DNA from: Hymenobacter perfusus
GTDB lineage: Bacteria > Bacteroidota > Bacteroidia > Cytophagales > Hymenobacteraceae
Assembly: GCF_003944765.1 (NCBI RefSeq)
Contig: NZ_RWIU01000002.1
Coordinates: forward strand, 620,001 to 684,000
Direction: 5' to 3'
Length of the DNA: 64,000 nucleotides
Shown here in pieces: positions 8,173 through 18,069 of this stretch (positions are counted from its first letter, which is position 1; every line of letters begins with the position of its first letter). The position numbers and the translations under genes are program-made. The notes below the pieces were generated by a model that searched no databases, had not been told where the DNA came from, and was given only the letters and a program-made list of their open reading frames with translations.

Positions 8173-9576
8173 ATGCTTCCTCCGGCTTTTTATCCTGCTT
8201 CCACACCAGTTGCTTTTTCTCGTTCCGACTTTGGGGCAGACTTCCGGTGGGGCGTATCGGCGGCGGCTTACCAGACGGAGGGCGCCTGGAACACTGACGG
8301 CAAAGGTCCCAGTATCTGGGATGCGTTTGTGCGCCGTCGGGGTAGGATTAAGCGAGGTGAAACGGCTGAAATTTCGGCCGACTTTTACCACCGCTGGCCG
8401 CAGGATCTAGACCTATTAAACCAAATGGGTATAAGCGATTTTCGCTTTTCAGTGGCCTGGACGCGGGTTTTGCCGGCTGGGAAAGGAGGGATTAACCAAA
8501 AGGGAATAGATTTTTATGACCGGTTGGTAGACGGCTGCCTCGGGCGCGGCATTACCCCCTGGCTCACGGCCTACCACTGGGACCTGCCCCTGGCACTGCA
8601 ACAGCTGGGCGGGTGGACCAACCGCAGCATAGTGGGCTGGTTTACGGATTACGTGGAACTGCTGGCCGCTCGGCTCGGTGACCGGGTGCAGCACTGGATG
8701 GTCCTCAACGAGCCAATGGTGTTTACCGGGGCCGGCCACCTGCTGGGCGTGCACGCGCCGGGCCGGCGGAGTCTGGGCGGGTTTCTGGCGGCCACCCACC
8801 ACGCCACGCTGGCCCAGGCGGAAGGGGGCCGGGCTCTGCGCGCGTCCCTGCCCGCCACGGCCCGCATCGGTACCACGTTTTCCTGTTCCTACCTCACACC
8901 CGCCCGGCCTGGGCTGGCCCGGGACGAGCGCGCCACCCGCCGCGCCGATGCCTTGTTGAACCGCCTCTTCGTGGAGCCGGCCCTGGGCCTGGGCTACCCC
9001 GTGGCCGATCTGCCCCTGCTCAGCTGGCTGGACCGCTACCACCAGCCCGGCGACGAAGACCGGCTGCCCTTCGCTTTCGACTTTCTAGGCGTGCAGAACT
9101 ATACCCGCGAAGTAGTGCAGCATGCTCCCTACGTGCCGCTGCTGTGGGCGCGACTGGTGGGCGCCGCCGCCCGGGGCGTGCCGTTCACGGACATGGGCTG
9201 GGAGGTGTATCCCGAAAGCCTCTACCATATGCTGCGGCAGTTTGCCGCCTACCCCAACGCACCCCGCCTGCTGGTCACCGAAAACGGCGCGGCCTTCCCC
9301 GACCAGCCCAACCTGTCAGGCCAAGTGCCCGACGTGGCCCGGCAGGCCTACCTGCAGGCCTGCATCGGGCAGGTGCTGCGGGCCCGGCAGGAGGGAGTTC
9401 CCGTCGAGGGCTACTTCGCCTGGTCGTTCACCGATAATTTCGAGTGGGCCGAGGGCTACGCGCCCCGCTTTGGCCTGGTACATGTCGATTATGAAACCCA
9501 GCGGCGCACGATCAAGGACTCCGGCCACTGGTACGGGCGGTTTCTGACGGGGGAGCAGGTTCGGCTGCCGCGCTGA
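8173..9576 (+). CDS. Glycoside hydrolase family 1 beta-glucosidase
   Basis: A 467-residue GH1 enzyme, close to the usual 440-480. It hydrolyses beta-linked gluco- or galactosides by a retaining mechanism. Signature features are the N-terminal FRWGVSAAAYQTEGAW, the acid/base glutamate in LNEP (Glu180), the nucleophile in VTENG (Glu370), and the C-terminal aglycone-site run GYFAWSFTDNFEW. No signal peptide is seen, so it is probably cytoplasmic and acts on imported disaccharides. ATG at 8173 is chosen over the GTG two codons upstream. It is a single gene with no sugar transporter or SusCD pair beside it. Confidence 0.95.
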   Translation: MLPPAFYPASTPVAFSRSDFGADFRWGVSAAAYQTEGAWNTDGKGPSIWDAFVRRRGRIKRGETAEISADFYHRWPQDLDLLNQMGISDFRFSVAWTRVLPAGKGGINQKGIDFYDRLVDGCLGRGITPWLTAYHWDLPLALQQLGGWTNRSIVGWFTDYVELLAARLGDRVQHWMVLNEPMVFTGAGHLLGVHAPGRRSLGGFLAATHHATLAQAEGGRALRASLPATARIGTTFSCSYLTPARPGLARDERATRRADALLNRLFVEPALGLGYPVADLPLLSWLDRYHQPGDEDRLPFAFDFLGVQNYTREVVQHAPYVPLLWARLVGAAARGVPFTDMGWEVYPESLYHMLRQFAAYPNAPRLLVTENGAAFPDQPNLSGQVPDVARQAYLQACIGQVLRARQEGVPVEGYFAWSFTDNFEWAEGYAPRFGLVHVDYETQRRTIKDSGHWYGRFLTGEQVRLPR

Positions 9577-9649
9577 GAAGCCGAGGCGGAGCAAACCGGC
9601 CTTCACGATTCGGTAACTGTCTCGTAACCCCGGCCTAACAGTGTCCCGG

Positions 9650-9657
9650 TAGCTTTG
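9650..9657 (+). promoter_or_regulatory. Bacteroidota-type -7 box
   Basis: TAGCTTTG lies 28 bases before the start codon of the choice-of-anchor I gene and matches TAnnTTTG. No clear -33 box. Confidence 0.4.
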
Positions 9658-9685
9658 GCGCATTCCTTCACTAACCTTTCTCTGG

Positions 9686-12436
9686 ATGCGCCCACTATTA
9701 CTTTCCGGCCCGAAAATCGGTCTGTTTCTGCTGACGGCCTGCACCGCGCCGGCGGCCGCGCAAAGTCTGCGGCAGGGCTTTGAAAGCTCCGCCACCGATA
9801 CGTGGGGCTTTATTGCCACGCCGGCCACTTACAACTTCCCCAGCCTCACCGATATCTGGGCGCCGGTAGCCACTGTGGGCACCACCGGCAGCAGCAGCGT
9901 GCAGGCCGCGCCGTCCGCCGGGGCGCTGCTCTGGGGTATGCAGGATTTGCAGAACCCCGTCACCAACGACCTGGCCGTGTGGCACTACCTGGATTTCACG
10001 CCGGTGGCCATCCAGACCGGCGCTACGGCCGCCAATCAGGTGTCGTTTAAATTCTTCAGCAATGGCTTCGATGCTTCCGACTCCCTGGCCTACGCCGTGG
10101 CCTTCGACAACGGCACCAGCTGGCCCGCTCCCAAAACCTACACCCAGCTCAGCAAAGACACCCGTGCCTATCAGACGGTAACCGTGGCCATGCCCGCCAC
10201 CGCCACCCACGTCCGGCTGCGCCTGGCCGCCAAGCAGAACGGCAACGACGACTGGGCTGCCTGGGACGAGGTGGAGCTGGGCCGCTCCACTGGCACGCCT
10301 CCCGTGGTGGTGCCCACGCTCAGCCTGGCCTCAGCTACGGTCGTGGTAAATGAAAACGCGGGTACCGTGAGCATTCCGGTGAGCATCACCAACCCTTCGG
10401 CTACCACGGCTACCACCGTGGAGCTGGCCCTGGTGCCCGGCCTGGGTACTGCCACCGCCGGCCAGGATTTCGCCTACGCCGCCACGCAGACCCTCACGTT
10501 CCCGGCCATTGCCAACGGGACGCAGACGCTGACTATCCCGATTACGGATGATGCCCTGACCGAAGGCGCGGAGTACTTCACGCTGCGCCTGCAGAACCCC
10601 ACTAACGCTACGCTCACGGCCGGCGCGACGGAGGTGCTGGTGTATATCAAGGACAACGAAAGCGCCGCGCCTACCCAAACGCGTAACCTCACGCTCAACC
10701 GCCTGGGCTCGTACCAGAACGGCGCGGCCGGTACCAACTCGGCCGAAATTGTAGCCCATGACCCCAGCACCCAGCGCCTATACGTGGCCAACTCCATCGG
10801 GGGGAAGCTCGATATTCTGGGCCTGGGTGCGGCCGGTGGGCTGACGGCCGTGGCTTCCATTGACATCAAGCCTTATGGCGGCATCAACTCGGTGGCGGTG
10901 CGAGGCGGCGTGGTAGCCTGCGCCATCGAAAATACCGACCCCCAGCAGAACGGCTCGGTGGTGTTTTTTGATCAGAACGGAGCGTTTCTCAAGCAGGTGA
11001 CGGTAGGGGCCCTGCCCGATATGATTACCTTCTCGCCTAACGGCCAGCTCATTCTCACCGCCAACGAGGGTGAGCCGAAGTCGGACTACTCCGTGGACCC
11101 CGAGGGCTCGGTGTCGGTGATTGACTACAGCGGCGGCGTGGCGGGCGTAACGCAGGCCAGCGTGACCACCGTGGGCTTTACGGGCTACAATGGGCAGGCC
11201 GCCGCGCTGCGCCAGCAGGGCATCCGCATTTATGGTGGCACGGCTGCCGCACCCAGCACCGTGGCCCAGGATTTCGAGCCCGAGTACGTGGCCGTGGCGG
11301 CCAACTCCCAGACGGCCTACATCACGCTGCAGGAAAACAACACCATTGCTACCCTGGACCTGACGACCAAACCATATACGTTCACGGCCCTGCGGCCGGT
11401 GGGCTACCAGGATCATGCGCAGGCAGGTTTCGCGCTGGATGCTTCCGACCAGACGTCGGACGTGCTGCTGGCTAACTGGCCCATTAAGGGCATGCGCCTG
11501 CCCGATGCCCTGGCCACGTTTGAAGTAGCCGGCCAGCGCTACCTGATTACGGCCAATGAGGGCGACGCCCGCGAGTACTCGGCCCTGACCGAAGCCGTGC
11601 GCCTCAGCGACGCCGGGTACGTGCTCGACGCCACGCGCTTCCCGCAGGCGGCGCTGCTCAAGAACGCCCAGGCCCTGGGCCGCCTCAACGTCACCAACAA
11701 GCTGGGCGACACCGACGGCGACGGGGACTTCGATGAAATCTACGCCTTCGGGGGCCGCTCGTTCAGCATTTTCAACGCTGCCTCCGGGGCCCTGGTCCAC
11801 GACAGCGGCGACCTGCTGGAGCGCCTGACCAGCACCGATGCCACGTACGGGGCCATCTTCAACGCCAGCAACACCACCGGCACCCCCGCCCGCAAGAACC
11901 GCTCCGACGACAAAGGCCCCGAGCCTGAGGGCGTAACGACCGGCCTGATTCGGGACACGACGTACGCGTTTGTGTCGCTGGAGCGCATTGGGGGCGTGGC
12001 CGTGTTCAACGTGAACGACCCCGCCAGCCCCAAGCTGGTGCAGTACGTGAACAACCGCAGCCTCACGGCCGGCACCGGCGACCAGGGCCCCGAGGGCCTC
12101 GTGTTTATTTCGGCCCCGAACAGCCCCACCGGTCAGCCGCTGCTGCTGCTTGCCAACGAGGTAAGCAGCACGGTATCGGTGTACGGCATCCAGACGCGCG
12201 GCACCGTAACGGCCACGGCCGCCGCCCGCCACGCCGCGCCGCTGCAGCTGTACCCGAACCCCACGCAGGGCCGGGTGCAGCTGAGCCGCCCCGTATCGGG
12301 CACGCTGCACGATGCGCTGGGCCGACCGGTACGCACTTTGCGCCAGGCCACCCGGCTGGAAACCGCCGGTCTCGCGCCGGGCGTGTACGTGCTGCGCGCC
12401 GAGGATGGGGCCAGCTCCAAACTGGTAGTGCGGTAG
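9686..12436 (+). CDS. Choice-of-anchor I family protein with Calx-beta and type IX secretion tail
   Basis: A 916-residue exported protein. Order of parts: signal peptide (about 1-25); a beta-rich domain (about 28-200); a Calx-beta domain (about 208-326, ending YIKDNE); a long beta-propeller-like choice-of-anchor I region (about 335-830) with ANEGEPKSDYSVDPEGSVSV and ANEGDAREY motifs; and a C-terminal type IX sorting domain (about 850-916, LYPNPTQGRVQL and GVYVLRAEDG). The tail implies export by the Por machinery and attachment to, or release from, the cell surface. Choice-of-anchor I proteins are sometimes linked to extracellular phosphatases, and the next gene is PhoX-like, but the activity is unproven. 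A terminator follows. Confidence 0.88.
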   Translation: MRPLLLSGPKIGLFLLTACTAPAAAQSLRQGFESSATDTWGFIATPATYNFPSLTDIWAPVATVGTTGSSSVQAAPSAGALLWGMQDLQNPVTNDLAVWHYLDFTPVAIQTGATAANQVSFKFFSNGFDASDSLAYAVAFDNGTSWPAPKTYTQLSKDTRAYQTVTVAMPATATHVRLRLAAKQNGNDDWAAWDEVELGRSTGTPPVVVPTLSLASATVVVNENAGTVSIPVSITNPSATTATTVELALVPGLGTATAGQDFAYAATQTLTFPAIANGTQTLTIPITDDALTEGAEYFTLRLQNPTNATLTAGATEVLVYIKDNESAAPTQTRNLTLNRLGSYQNGAAGTNSAEIVAHDPSTQRLYVANSIGGKLDILGLGAAGGLTAVASIDIKPYGGINSVAVRGGVVACAIENTDPQQNGSVVFFDQNGAFLKQVTVGALPDMITFSPNGQLILTANEGEPKSDYSVDPEGSVSVIDYSGGVAGVTQASVTTVGFTGYNGQAAALRQQGIRIYGGTAAAPSTVAQDFEPEYVAVAANSQTAYITLQENNTIATLDLTTKPYTFTALRPVGYQDHAQAGFALDASDQTSDVLLANWPIKGMRLPDALATFEVAGQRYLITANEGDAREYSALTEAVRLSDAGYVLDATRFPQAALLKNAQALGRLNVTNKLGDTDGDGDFDEIYAFGGRSFSIFNAASGALVHDSGDLLERLTSTDATYGAIFNASNTTGTPARKNRSDDKGPEPEGVTTGLIRDTTYAFVSLERIGGVAVFNVNDPASPKLVQYVNNRSLTAGTGDQGPEGLVFISAPNSPTGQPLLLLANEVSSTVSVYGIQTRGTVTATAAARHAAPLQLYPNPTQGRVQLSRPVSGTLHDALGRPVRTLRQATRLETAGLAPGVYVLRAEDGASSKLVVR

Positions 12437-12475
12437 GTGAAGGAGAGACGCTAATAGGCGTTTCTACAAATGGAC

Positions 12476-12509
12476 AAACGCCCTGGCTGGTTGCAGTCGG
12501 GGCGTTTTT
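12476..12509 (+). terminator. Rho-independent terminator
   Basis: AAACGCCC pairs with GGGCGTTT across a loop and is followed by a T-run, 40 bases after the choice-of-anchor I stop codon. Confidence 0.7.
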
Positions 12510-12708
12510 GATTGTGAAGTCGTTTGGAATGAGCTGCGGAATAGCTCCGACAGCCGAGCGGTTGGGCGAGGGGTAGCACGTTGCGTAAATATTATCAGAA
12601 CCAGATGTTGCCAGCGGGAAAGTAGCAGTTCGATAACGACGGCGTAACGCTGGAATAACGCCCCGCCAAGTCCTTTGCGGCATCATTTCACCAACCTCTT
12701 TCCTGCCG

Positions 12709-14190
12709 ATGTATCCTAACCGCTACGCCTTTGTGCCCAAGCTGCCAGCCCTGCTGCTACTGGCCCTGCTGGGGGCCTGCAACGACTCCGAAACCGAATC
12801 GAACCCTACTTCTGAGGTAGAGCTGAAGGCCCACTCCGTAAACCCGGCCCTGGTAAAGGCCCTGCCCGGTTTCGAGAGCCTGGAAATCCTGCCCCTCATC
12901 AGCTCCGACGATGTACTGCCGGAGTCGCCTAACTTCATCTTCGGGGCCCAGCCCGATGGCTCGGGGCTGCTAAAGAACCCGAACGGGGAGGGCTACATCC
13001 TCATCAACAACCACGAAATCATGTTCTCGGTGTCGCGGGTATACCTCGACAAAACCTTCAAACCCACGAAGGGCGAATATATTCTGGATGGCGACGGGGG
13101 CAACTTCCGGCTGTGCTCGGCCACGCTGGCCACGCCCGAGGAACACGGTTTCGGCCCGATGTTCCTGACCGCCGGCGAAACCGACGGCGAAAGCATGGTG
13201 CACGCCCTCGACCCGCTGGGGGCCGTGAACAAGAAGGACCGCACCCGCATGAAGCCGGCCCTGGGCAAGGGCTCGATGGAAAACGCGGTACCACTGCCCA
13301 AAGATGCCTTCCCCGGCAAAACCGTCATCCTCATTGGCGAGGACGAAAGCAGCCGGGTAGGGGCTGGCCAGCTGATTGCCTACGTGAGCAATACCGTGGG
13401 CGACCTGGACAACGGCAAGCTCTACGTGCTCAAGCGCACCAGCGCCGACCCAATTGAAACGAGCATGGTTGCCGGCCAGCAGTACGACGTGGAATTCGTG
13501 GAAATCGAAAACGCCAAAACCCTGACCGGGGCCCAGATTGCCGCGCAAACCGTAGCCAAGAGCGCCATTCAGTTTGCCCGCGTGGAGGACGTGGACTACC
13601 GCAAGGGCGGCAACGGCGCGGGCCGGGAGGTGTATTTCACCGCCACCGGCGTCAGCCAGTCGGACAAGGTGACGCCCGTGACCGGCTTCACTATGTGGGG
13701 CCGCGTGTACAAGCTGACCATGCAGGCGGATAACGTGCTGAAAGGCAAGCTGGAAATTGCCGTGGACGGTGCCACCGACCCCGGCAACAGCATCGTGAAC
13801 CCCGACAACCTGTGCGTGACCCGGGACTTTGTGTACGTGCAGGAAGACGGCGACTCGTATTACACCAACAACAAGCACGATGGCCGGGTGTGGCAGTACG
13901 GGATGAGCAGCAAGCAGCTGAAACCCATGCTGGAAATGAACCACCGCCGCACCGATGCCACCTTCAACGCCAAGTACAACAAGAGCAACGACCAGCGCCT
14001 CAGTTCCTGGGAGTATGGCGCCATGCAGGACATTTCCGACCTGGTGGGCGTGCCCAATACGTTCCTGCTGAACCTGCACCCCCATACCTGGCAGGACGAT
14101 AAATTCCTGAACGCCGACGGCTCTGCCGAAACCCGCAACAAGAACAAGGAAGGCGGCCAGGTGGTCATCGTGCGCGGCGTGCAGCGGTAA
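12709..14190 (+). CDS. PhoX-like (DUF839) lipoprotein
   Basis: This 493-residue product has a lipoprotein signal ending in LLGAC (Cys24). The mature protein resembles the PhoX/DUF839 group of calcium- and iron-dependent alkaline phosphatases. It has an early YILINNHE segment, a FARVEDVDY patch of the Arg-x-Glu-Asp type, NPDNLCV, and a late FLLNLHPHTW. PhoX proteins fold as a beta-propeller and release phosphate from organic phosphate. The usual twin-arginine signal is absent here and a lipobox takes its place. The family link is moderately sure; phosphatase activity is inference. Its exported neighbours on both sides suggest an extracellular nutrient-acquisition group. Confidence 0.75.
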   Translation: MYPNRYAFVPKLPALLLLALLGACNDSETESNPTSEVELKAHSVNPALVKALPGFESLEILPLISSDDVLPESPNFIFGAQPDGSGLLKNPNGEGYILINNHEIMFSVSRVYLDKTFKPTKGEYILDGDGGNFRLCSATLATPEEHGFGPMFLTAGETDGESMVHALDPLGAVNKKDRTRMKPALGKGSMENAVPLPKDAFPGKTVILIGEDESSRVGAGQLIAYVSNTVGDLDNGKLYVLKRTSADPIETSMVAGQQYDVEFVEIENAKTLTGAQIAAQTVAKSAIQFARVEDVDYRKGGNGAGREVYFTATGVSQSDKVTPVTGFTMWGRVYKLTMQADNVLKGKLEIAVDGATDPGNSIVNPDNLCVTRDFVYVQEDGDSYYTNNKHDGRVWQYGMSSKQLKPMLEMNHRRTDATFNAKYNKSNDQRLSSWEYGAMQDISDLVGVPNTFLLNLHPHTWQDDKFLNADGSAETRNKNKEGGQVVIVRGVQR

Positions 14191-14327
14191 AATAAGTTCG
14201 GGAACGTCAGGCCGAGCACCAGAACGCCATTCCGGGCATGTGGCGCATCAAGCCAGGGTCCGGAGGTGAAGTCGGGGAACCGCGCGGCCTGACATTGCCC
14301 GGCTATACCAACGGCAGCCGCTCCGTA

Positions 14328-14349
14328 GCCCAGGGTTTAAACCCTGGGC
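14328..14349. repeat. Perfect 22-bp palindrome in a 320-bp intergenic gap
   Basis: GCCCAGGGTTT followed directly by AAACCCTGGGC forms a perfect palindrome. A second, shorter hairpin (CGGCCG, spacer, CGGCCG) lies about 20 bases on. The pair may be a mobile palindromic repeat or a terminator for the PhoX-like gene. Nothing else is seen between 14191 and 14510. Confidence 0.6.
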
Positions 14350-14510
14350 CAATGAACAGGATAAAGCGGCCGTAAGGCTTCGGCCGGCAGTTTATCGGCT
14401 ACTTATCTATTGCTACGCGTGTATTGCTTAGTCCGCACACAGCCCTTCGCCGGTTATCGGTGGAGGGTTATTGCTGTCCGAACCCTGGCCCTGATTTTCG
14501 CTTTTTACGC

Positions 14511-16385
14511 ATGTTTCAACCGCTTCTCCTTGTTCTCCGTGCCTGCGCGCCGCTGCTGCTGGCGGCCCTGCTGGCATTGGCCGGGGCCTGTTCCCGCTCG
14601 GGTGCCCCGGCTTCCGGGGCCGCTGACCGCGCCGCGCCGCGTGTGCATCAGCACGTTGCGCGGGAGCTGGCGCGGCTGCAGCGGCACGTGCAGCATCAGC
14701 TGCTGCCCCTGGCCCGGCGCGGCACCGCCCCCGATTCGTTGCGACGCAGCTTTCGGACGGCCCGGCTGCTGTATAAGCGCGTAGAGCCGTTTGCCGAGTA
14801 CTACATGCCCGGCACGGCCCGCCTGTTGAATGGTCCTCCTATCGGGGAAGTGGAAGTGGCCGAAAACAAGGACTTTGAGCCCGGCGGCTTTCAGGTGCTG
14901 GAAACGATGCTCTACCCCGCGTACGACCCCACCAACCATGCCGAGCTGGAGCGGGAAGTGCGGGCCGTGCAGCGCGAAATCAGCAATGCCCGCACCCGCT
15001 GGCAGGTGCAGGAACTCACCGATGCCCACGTATTCGACGTGCTGCGGCTCCAGGTTTTCCGGGTGGTGTCGTTGGGCATCACCGGGTTCGATACGCCTTT
15101 GAGCCCCGCCGCCACCCTGCCCGAAATAGGCGCCGCGCTGGCGGCCCTGCGCCCCGTCCTGAGCTATTACGCCCCTGGCCCCGCCGCCCCCGCTTCGACG
15201 GCTTACGAAAAGGCCCAGCAGCAACTGGCCCAGGCGGAGCACTACGTACGCCTGCACCCGGATTTCAATGAATTTGATCGGTTGGCTTTCATCACTGACC
15301 ATGCCAACCCGCTGGGCCGGGCTTTGCTGACCTGCCAGCAGCAGCTGGGCATCCGGCCTTTCGAGGAAGTGCGGGCGTTGCGCTCCGATGCCGCCACGCT
15401 CTTCGACTCGGCCGCCTTCAACCCCGATTTCTACGCCCCCACGCCCCAGCACTACCGCACCGAAGCCCGGGTGGCCCTGGGCCGCCAGCTGTTTCAGGAC
15501 CCGGTGCTGTCGGGTAGCCAGGGCCGCTCCTGCGCCAGCTGCCACCAACCTGATAAGGCCTTCACGGACGGCCTCGCTAAAAACGCCACCCTCACGCCGG
15601 GCGGCCTTATTCACCGCAACACGCCCACCATTCTCAATGCCGCGCTGCAGGCCGGACAGTTTTACGACCTGCGCTCCGCCACCCTCGAAAACCAGGCCGT
15701 GGATGTGGTCGGCAACCCCGACGAAATGCACGGCTCCCTGGAAACGGCCGCCCGTCAGCTGCAGCGTAGCCCCGCCTACGTGCGGCAGTTCCGGGCGGCG
15801 TTTCCGGGCAGTGAGGTAGGCGCGGAGCCGGCCATTACGCCCGTCCGGATTCAGACGGCTCTGGCGGCCTACGAGCGGAGTCTGGTTCGGCTGAACTCCC
15901 GCTTCGACCAGCACCTGCGGGGGCAGCGGGAAGTAATAAGCCGGGAGGAAATCCGGGGCTTCAACGTGTTTATGGGCGCCGGCAAGTGCGGCACCTGCCA
16001 CTTCGCGCCCCTGTTCAACGGCACGGTGCCGCCCGGCTTCACCGAGGCCGAATCGGAAGTGCTGGGGGTGGAGGCCGCCCCCAAGGCCCGCCGCCTCGAT
16101 GCCGACCAGGGCCGCTACGCCCAGGTGCCGCTGCCGCAGCTGCGCCGCTCCTTCAAGATTCCGACGGTGCGCAACGTGGCCCTTACCGCGCCCTACATGC
16201 ACAACGGCGCCTACCGTACCCTGGAGCAGGTAATTGAGTTCTACAACGAAGGCGGTGGCCAGGGCCGAGGCCTGTCCGTGCCCAATCAAACCCTGCCCCC
16301 CGACAAGCTCCACCTCTCCGCCGCCGATCAGCGCGCCCTCAAAGCCTTCCTGCTGGCCCTCACCGATACGGCTGGTACCCGGTAG
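14511..16385 (+). CDS. Di-haem cytochrome c peroxidase (MauG/CcpA family) lipoprotein
   Basis: This 624-residue protein is a predicted outer-envelope lipoprotein (LAGAC, Cys27) with two c-type haem motifs, CASCH (341-345) and CGTCH (493-497), spaced as in bacterial cytochrome c peroxidases. The C-terminal half (about 310-624) is the peroxidase unit, with NTPTILNAALQ and PTVRNVALTAPYMHNGAY typical of the family. The N-terminal half (about 40-300) is helical and weakly recalls imelysin-like domains (EPGGFQVLET), but without their His motif. It would reduce hydrogen peroxide in the periplasm or oxidise a partner. ATG at 14511 gives the signal peptide; the frame opens earlier at 14424. Confidence 0.9.
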   Translation: MFQPLLLVLRACAPLLLAALLALAGACSRSGAPASGAADRAAPRVHQHVARELARLQRHVQHQLLPLARRGTAPDSLRRSFRTARLLYKRVEPFAEYYMPGTARLLNGPPIGEVEVAENKDFEPGGFQVLETMLYPAYDPTNHAELEREVRAVQREISNARTRWQVQELTDAHVFDVLRLQVFRVVSLGITGFDTPLSPAATLPEIGAALAALRPVLSYYAPGPAAPASTAYEKAQQQLAQAEHYVRLHPDFNEFDRLAFITDHANPLGRALLTCQQQLGIRPFEEVRALRSDAATLFDSAAFNPDFYAPTPQHYRTEARVALGRQLFQDPVLSGSQGRSCASCHQPDKAFTDGLAKNATLTPGGLIHRNTPTILNAALQAGQFYDLRSATLENQAVDVVGNPDEMHGSLETAARQLQRSPAYVRQFRAAFPGSEVGAEPAITPVRIQTALAAYERSLVRLNSRFDQHLRGQREVISREEIRGFNVFMGAGKCGTCHFAPLFNGTVPPGFTEAESEVLGVEAAPKARRLDADQGRYAQVPLPQLRRSFKIPTVRNVALTAPYMHNGAYRTLEQVIEFYNEGGGQGRGLSVPNQTLPPDKLHLSAADQRALKAFLLALTDTAGTR

Positions 16386-16465
16386 CGCGGCCGGCGCGGG
16401 CGGCGCTTGGTGCCGGCCGGTGGGTGCGTATCTTGCTGCCTCGCGTATTATATCTGTTAGCGGCC

Positions 16466-17875
16466 ATGCTCCTTACCATCACTACCACCCACCAGCCCGC
16501 CACCGATTTAGGCTACCTGCTGCACAAGAACCCCGCCCGCCTCCAGACGCTGGAGCTCACCGCCGGGCAGGCCCACATCTTCTACCCCGAAGCCACGGCG
16601 GAGCGCTGCACAGTGGCCCTGCTGCTCGAAATCGACCCCGTAGGGCTGGTGCGCAGCCAGAAAGGCGCGGCCGAGAACTTCGCCCTGGCCCAGTACGTGA
16701 ACGACCGGCCCTACGTGGCCTCCTCGTTTCTGAGCACGGCCCTGGCCAAAGCCTTCAACACGGCCATGAACGGCACCTGCCAGGACCGCCCCGGCCTGCC
16801 CGACGTGCTGCTGCCCCTGGAAGCCACCGTGGCCGTGGTGCCGGCTGCCAGCCCCGCGCAGCTGTACCGCCTGTTTGCGCCGCTAGGCTACGAAATCGAA
16901 ACCGAAGCCCACCCGCTCGACCCGACCCGGCCGGAGTGGGGCGAGAGCCCCTACTACACGCTGCGTCTGCGCCACCCAGCCCTGCGCCTGCGCGATTTGC
17001 TGACGCACCTCTACGTGCTCGTGCCGGTGCTCGACAACAACAAGCACTACTACATCGGGCCGGCTGAGGCCGAAAAGCTGCTGCTGCGCGGCGGCGAGTG
17101 GCTGCCGCGTCACCCCGAGCGGGAGTTCATCACGCGCCGCTACCTGCGCTTTGCCGAGTACGTGAACCCCACGCTGGCGCGGCTGCTGGCCGTGGAGAAG
17201 GACGCCGAGGACGATGAGCCCGCTACTGCCACGGCGGAGCTACCCACCGCCAACGAAGTACCCGCAACCCCCAGCCAAAAACTCCACGACCAGCGCCTGG
17301 ACCGGGTGGCCGAAGTAATCCGGGCATTAGGGGCGAAGCGGGTGATGGATCTGGGCTGCGGCGAGGGCAAGCTGGTGCGCCGGCTGCTGCAAAATCCGCA
17401 GGTGGAGCACGTATTGGCTCTGGACGTGAGCTGGCGGGAGCTGGAGCGCGCCGCCCAGCGCCTGCACCTCCCGGAAATGCCCCCGCGCCAGCGCGAGCGG
17501 CTGACGCTGGCTCAGGGCTCGGTGCTCTACCACGATGCCCGCCTAGCTGGCTACGACGCGGCGGCCGTGGTCGAAGTCATTGAGCACCTTGACGAAAACC
17601 GGCTGGCCGCCTTCGAGCAGGTGGTTTTCGCCCGGGCCCGGCCGGCCGCCGTGCTCGTTACCACCCCCAACGCCGACTATAACCAGCGCTACGAAACCCT
17701 GGCCGCCGGCGACTTCCGCCACCACGACCACCGCTTCGAGTGGACGCGGGCCGAGTTTGCGGCCTGGGCCGACGGCGTGGCCGTGCGCCACGGCTACCGG
17801 GTGCGCCTGGAACCGCTGGGGCCGGAAGCGGCCGAAGTGGGCGCGCCCTCGCAACTGGCCGTTTTTGAGCGGTAG
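16466..17875 (+). CDS. hen1: 3'-terminal RNA ribose 2'-O-methyltransferase Hen1
   Basis: A 469-residue bacterial Hen1. It methylates the 2'-OH of the 3' end of a cut RNA, so that once sealed by its partner Pnkp the RNA resists being cut again at that site. Start MLLTITTTHQPATDLGYLLHKN is the classic N-terminus; the frame extends 14 codons further up without support. The N-terminal domain spans about 1-240, with a linker to about 285. The methyltransferase has DLGCGEG (from Asp295), metal ligands in EVIEH (Glu370, Glu373, His374) and the His cluster FRHHDHRF (about 417-424). Pnkp lies 3.3 kb downstream rather than directly adjacent. Confidence 0.95.
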   Translation: MLLTITTTHQPATDLGYLLHKNPARLQTLELTAGQAHIFYPEATAERCTVALLLEIDPVGLVRSQKGAAENFALAQYVNDRPYVASSFLSTALAKAFNTAMNGTCQDRPGLPDVLLPLEATVAVVPAASPAQLYRLFAPLGYEIETEAHPLDPTRPEWGESPYYTLRLRHPALRLRDLLTHLYVLVPVLDNNKHYYIGPAEAEKLLLRGGEWLPRHPEREFITRRYLRFAEYVNPTLARLLAVEKDAEDDEPATATAELPTANEVPATPSQKLHDQRLDRVAEVIRALGAKRVMDLGCGEGKLVRRLLQNPQVEHVLALDVSWRELERAAQRLHLPEMPPRQRERLTLAQGSVLYHDARLAGYDAAAVVEVIEHLDENRLAAFEQVVFARARPAAVLVTTPNADYNQRYETLAAGDFRHHDHRFEWTRAEFAAWADGVAVRHGYRVRLEPLGPEAAEVGAPSQLAVFER

Positions 17876-18069
17876 CGGCGGGACGGGTGCGGCCGGCCTG
17901 CGAACCTGGTACTCCGCACTGCCTTCACGCGAGGGTACGGCGTATGGGTCGGGGGCGGAATAGCACTTTGGCTGGATACAGTAGGCGGCTATGGGGGAAC
18001 CGCGTGGCATGAAAATGCGTCGCAGGTGGTGCCCGCTGAAGTTGCGGCCCGGCTCCGTATTTTTGCCGA

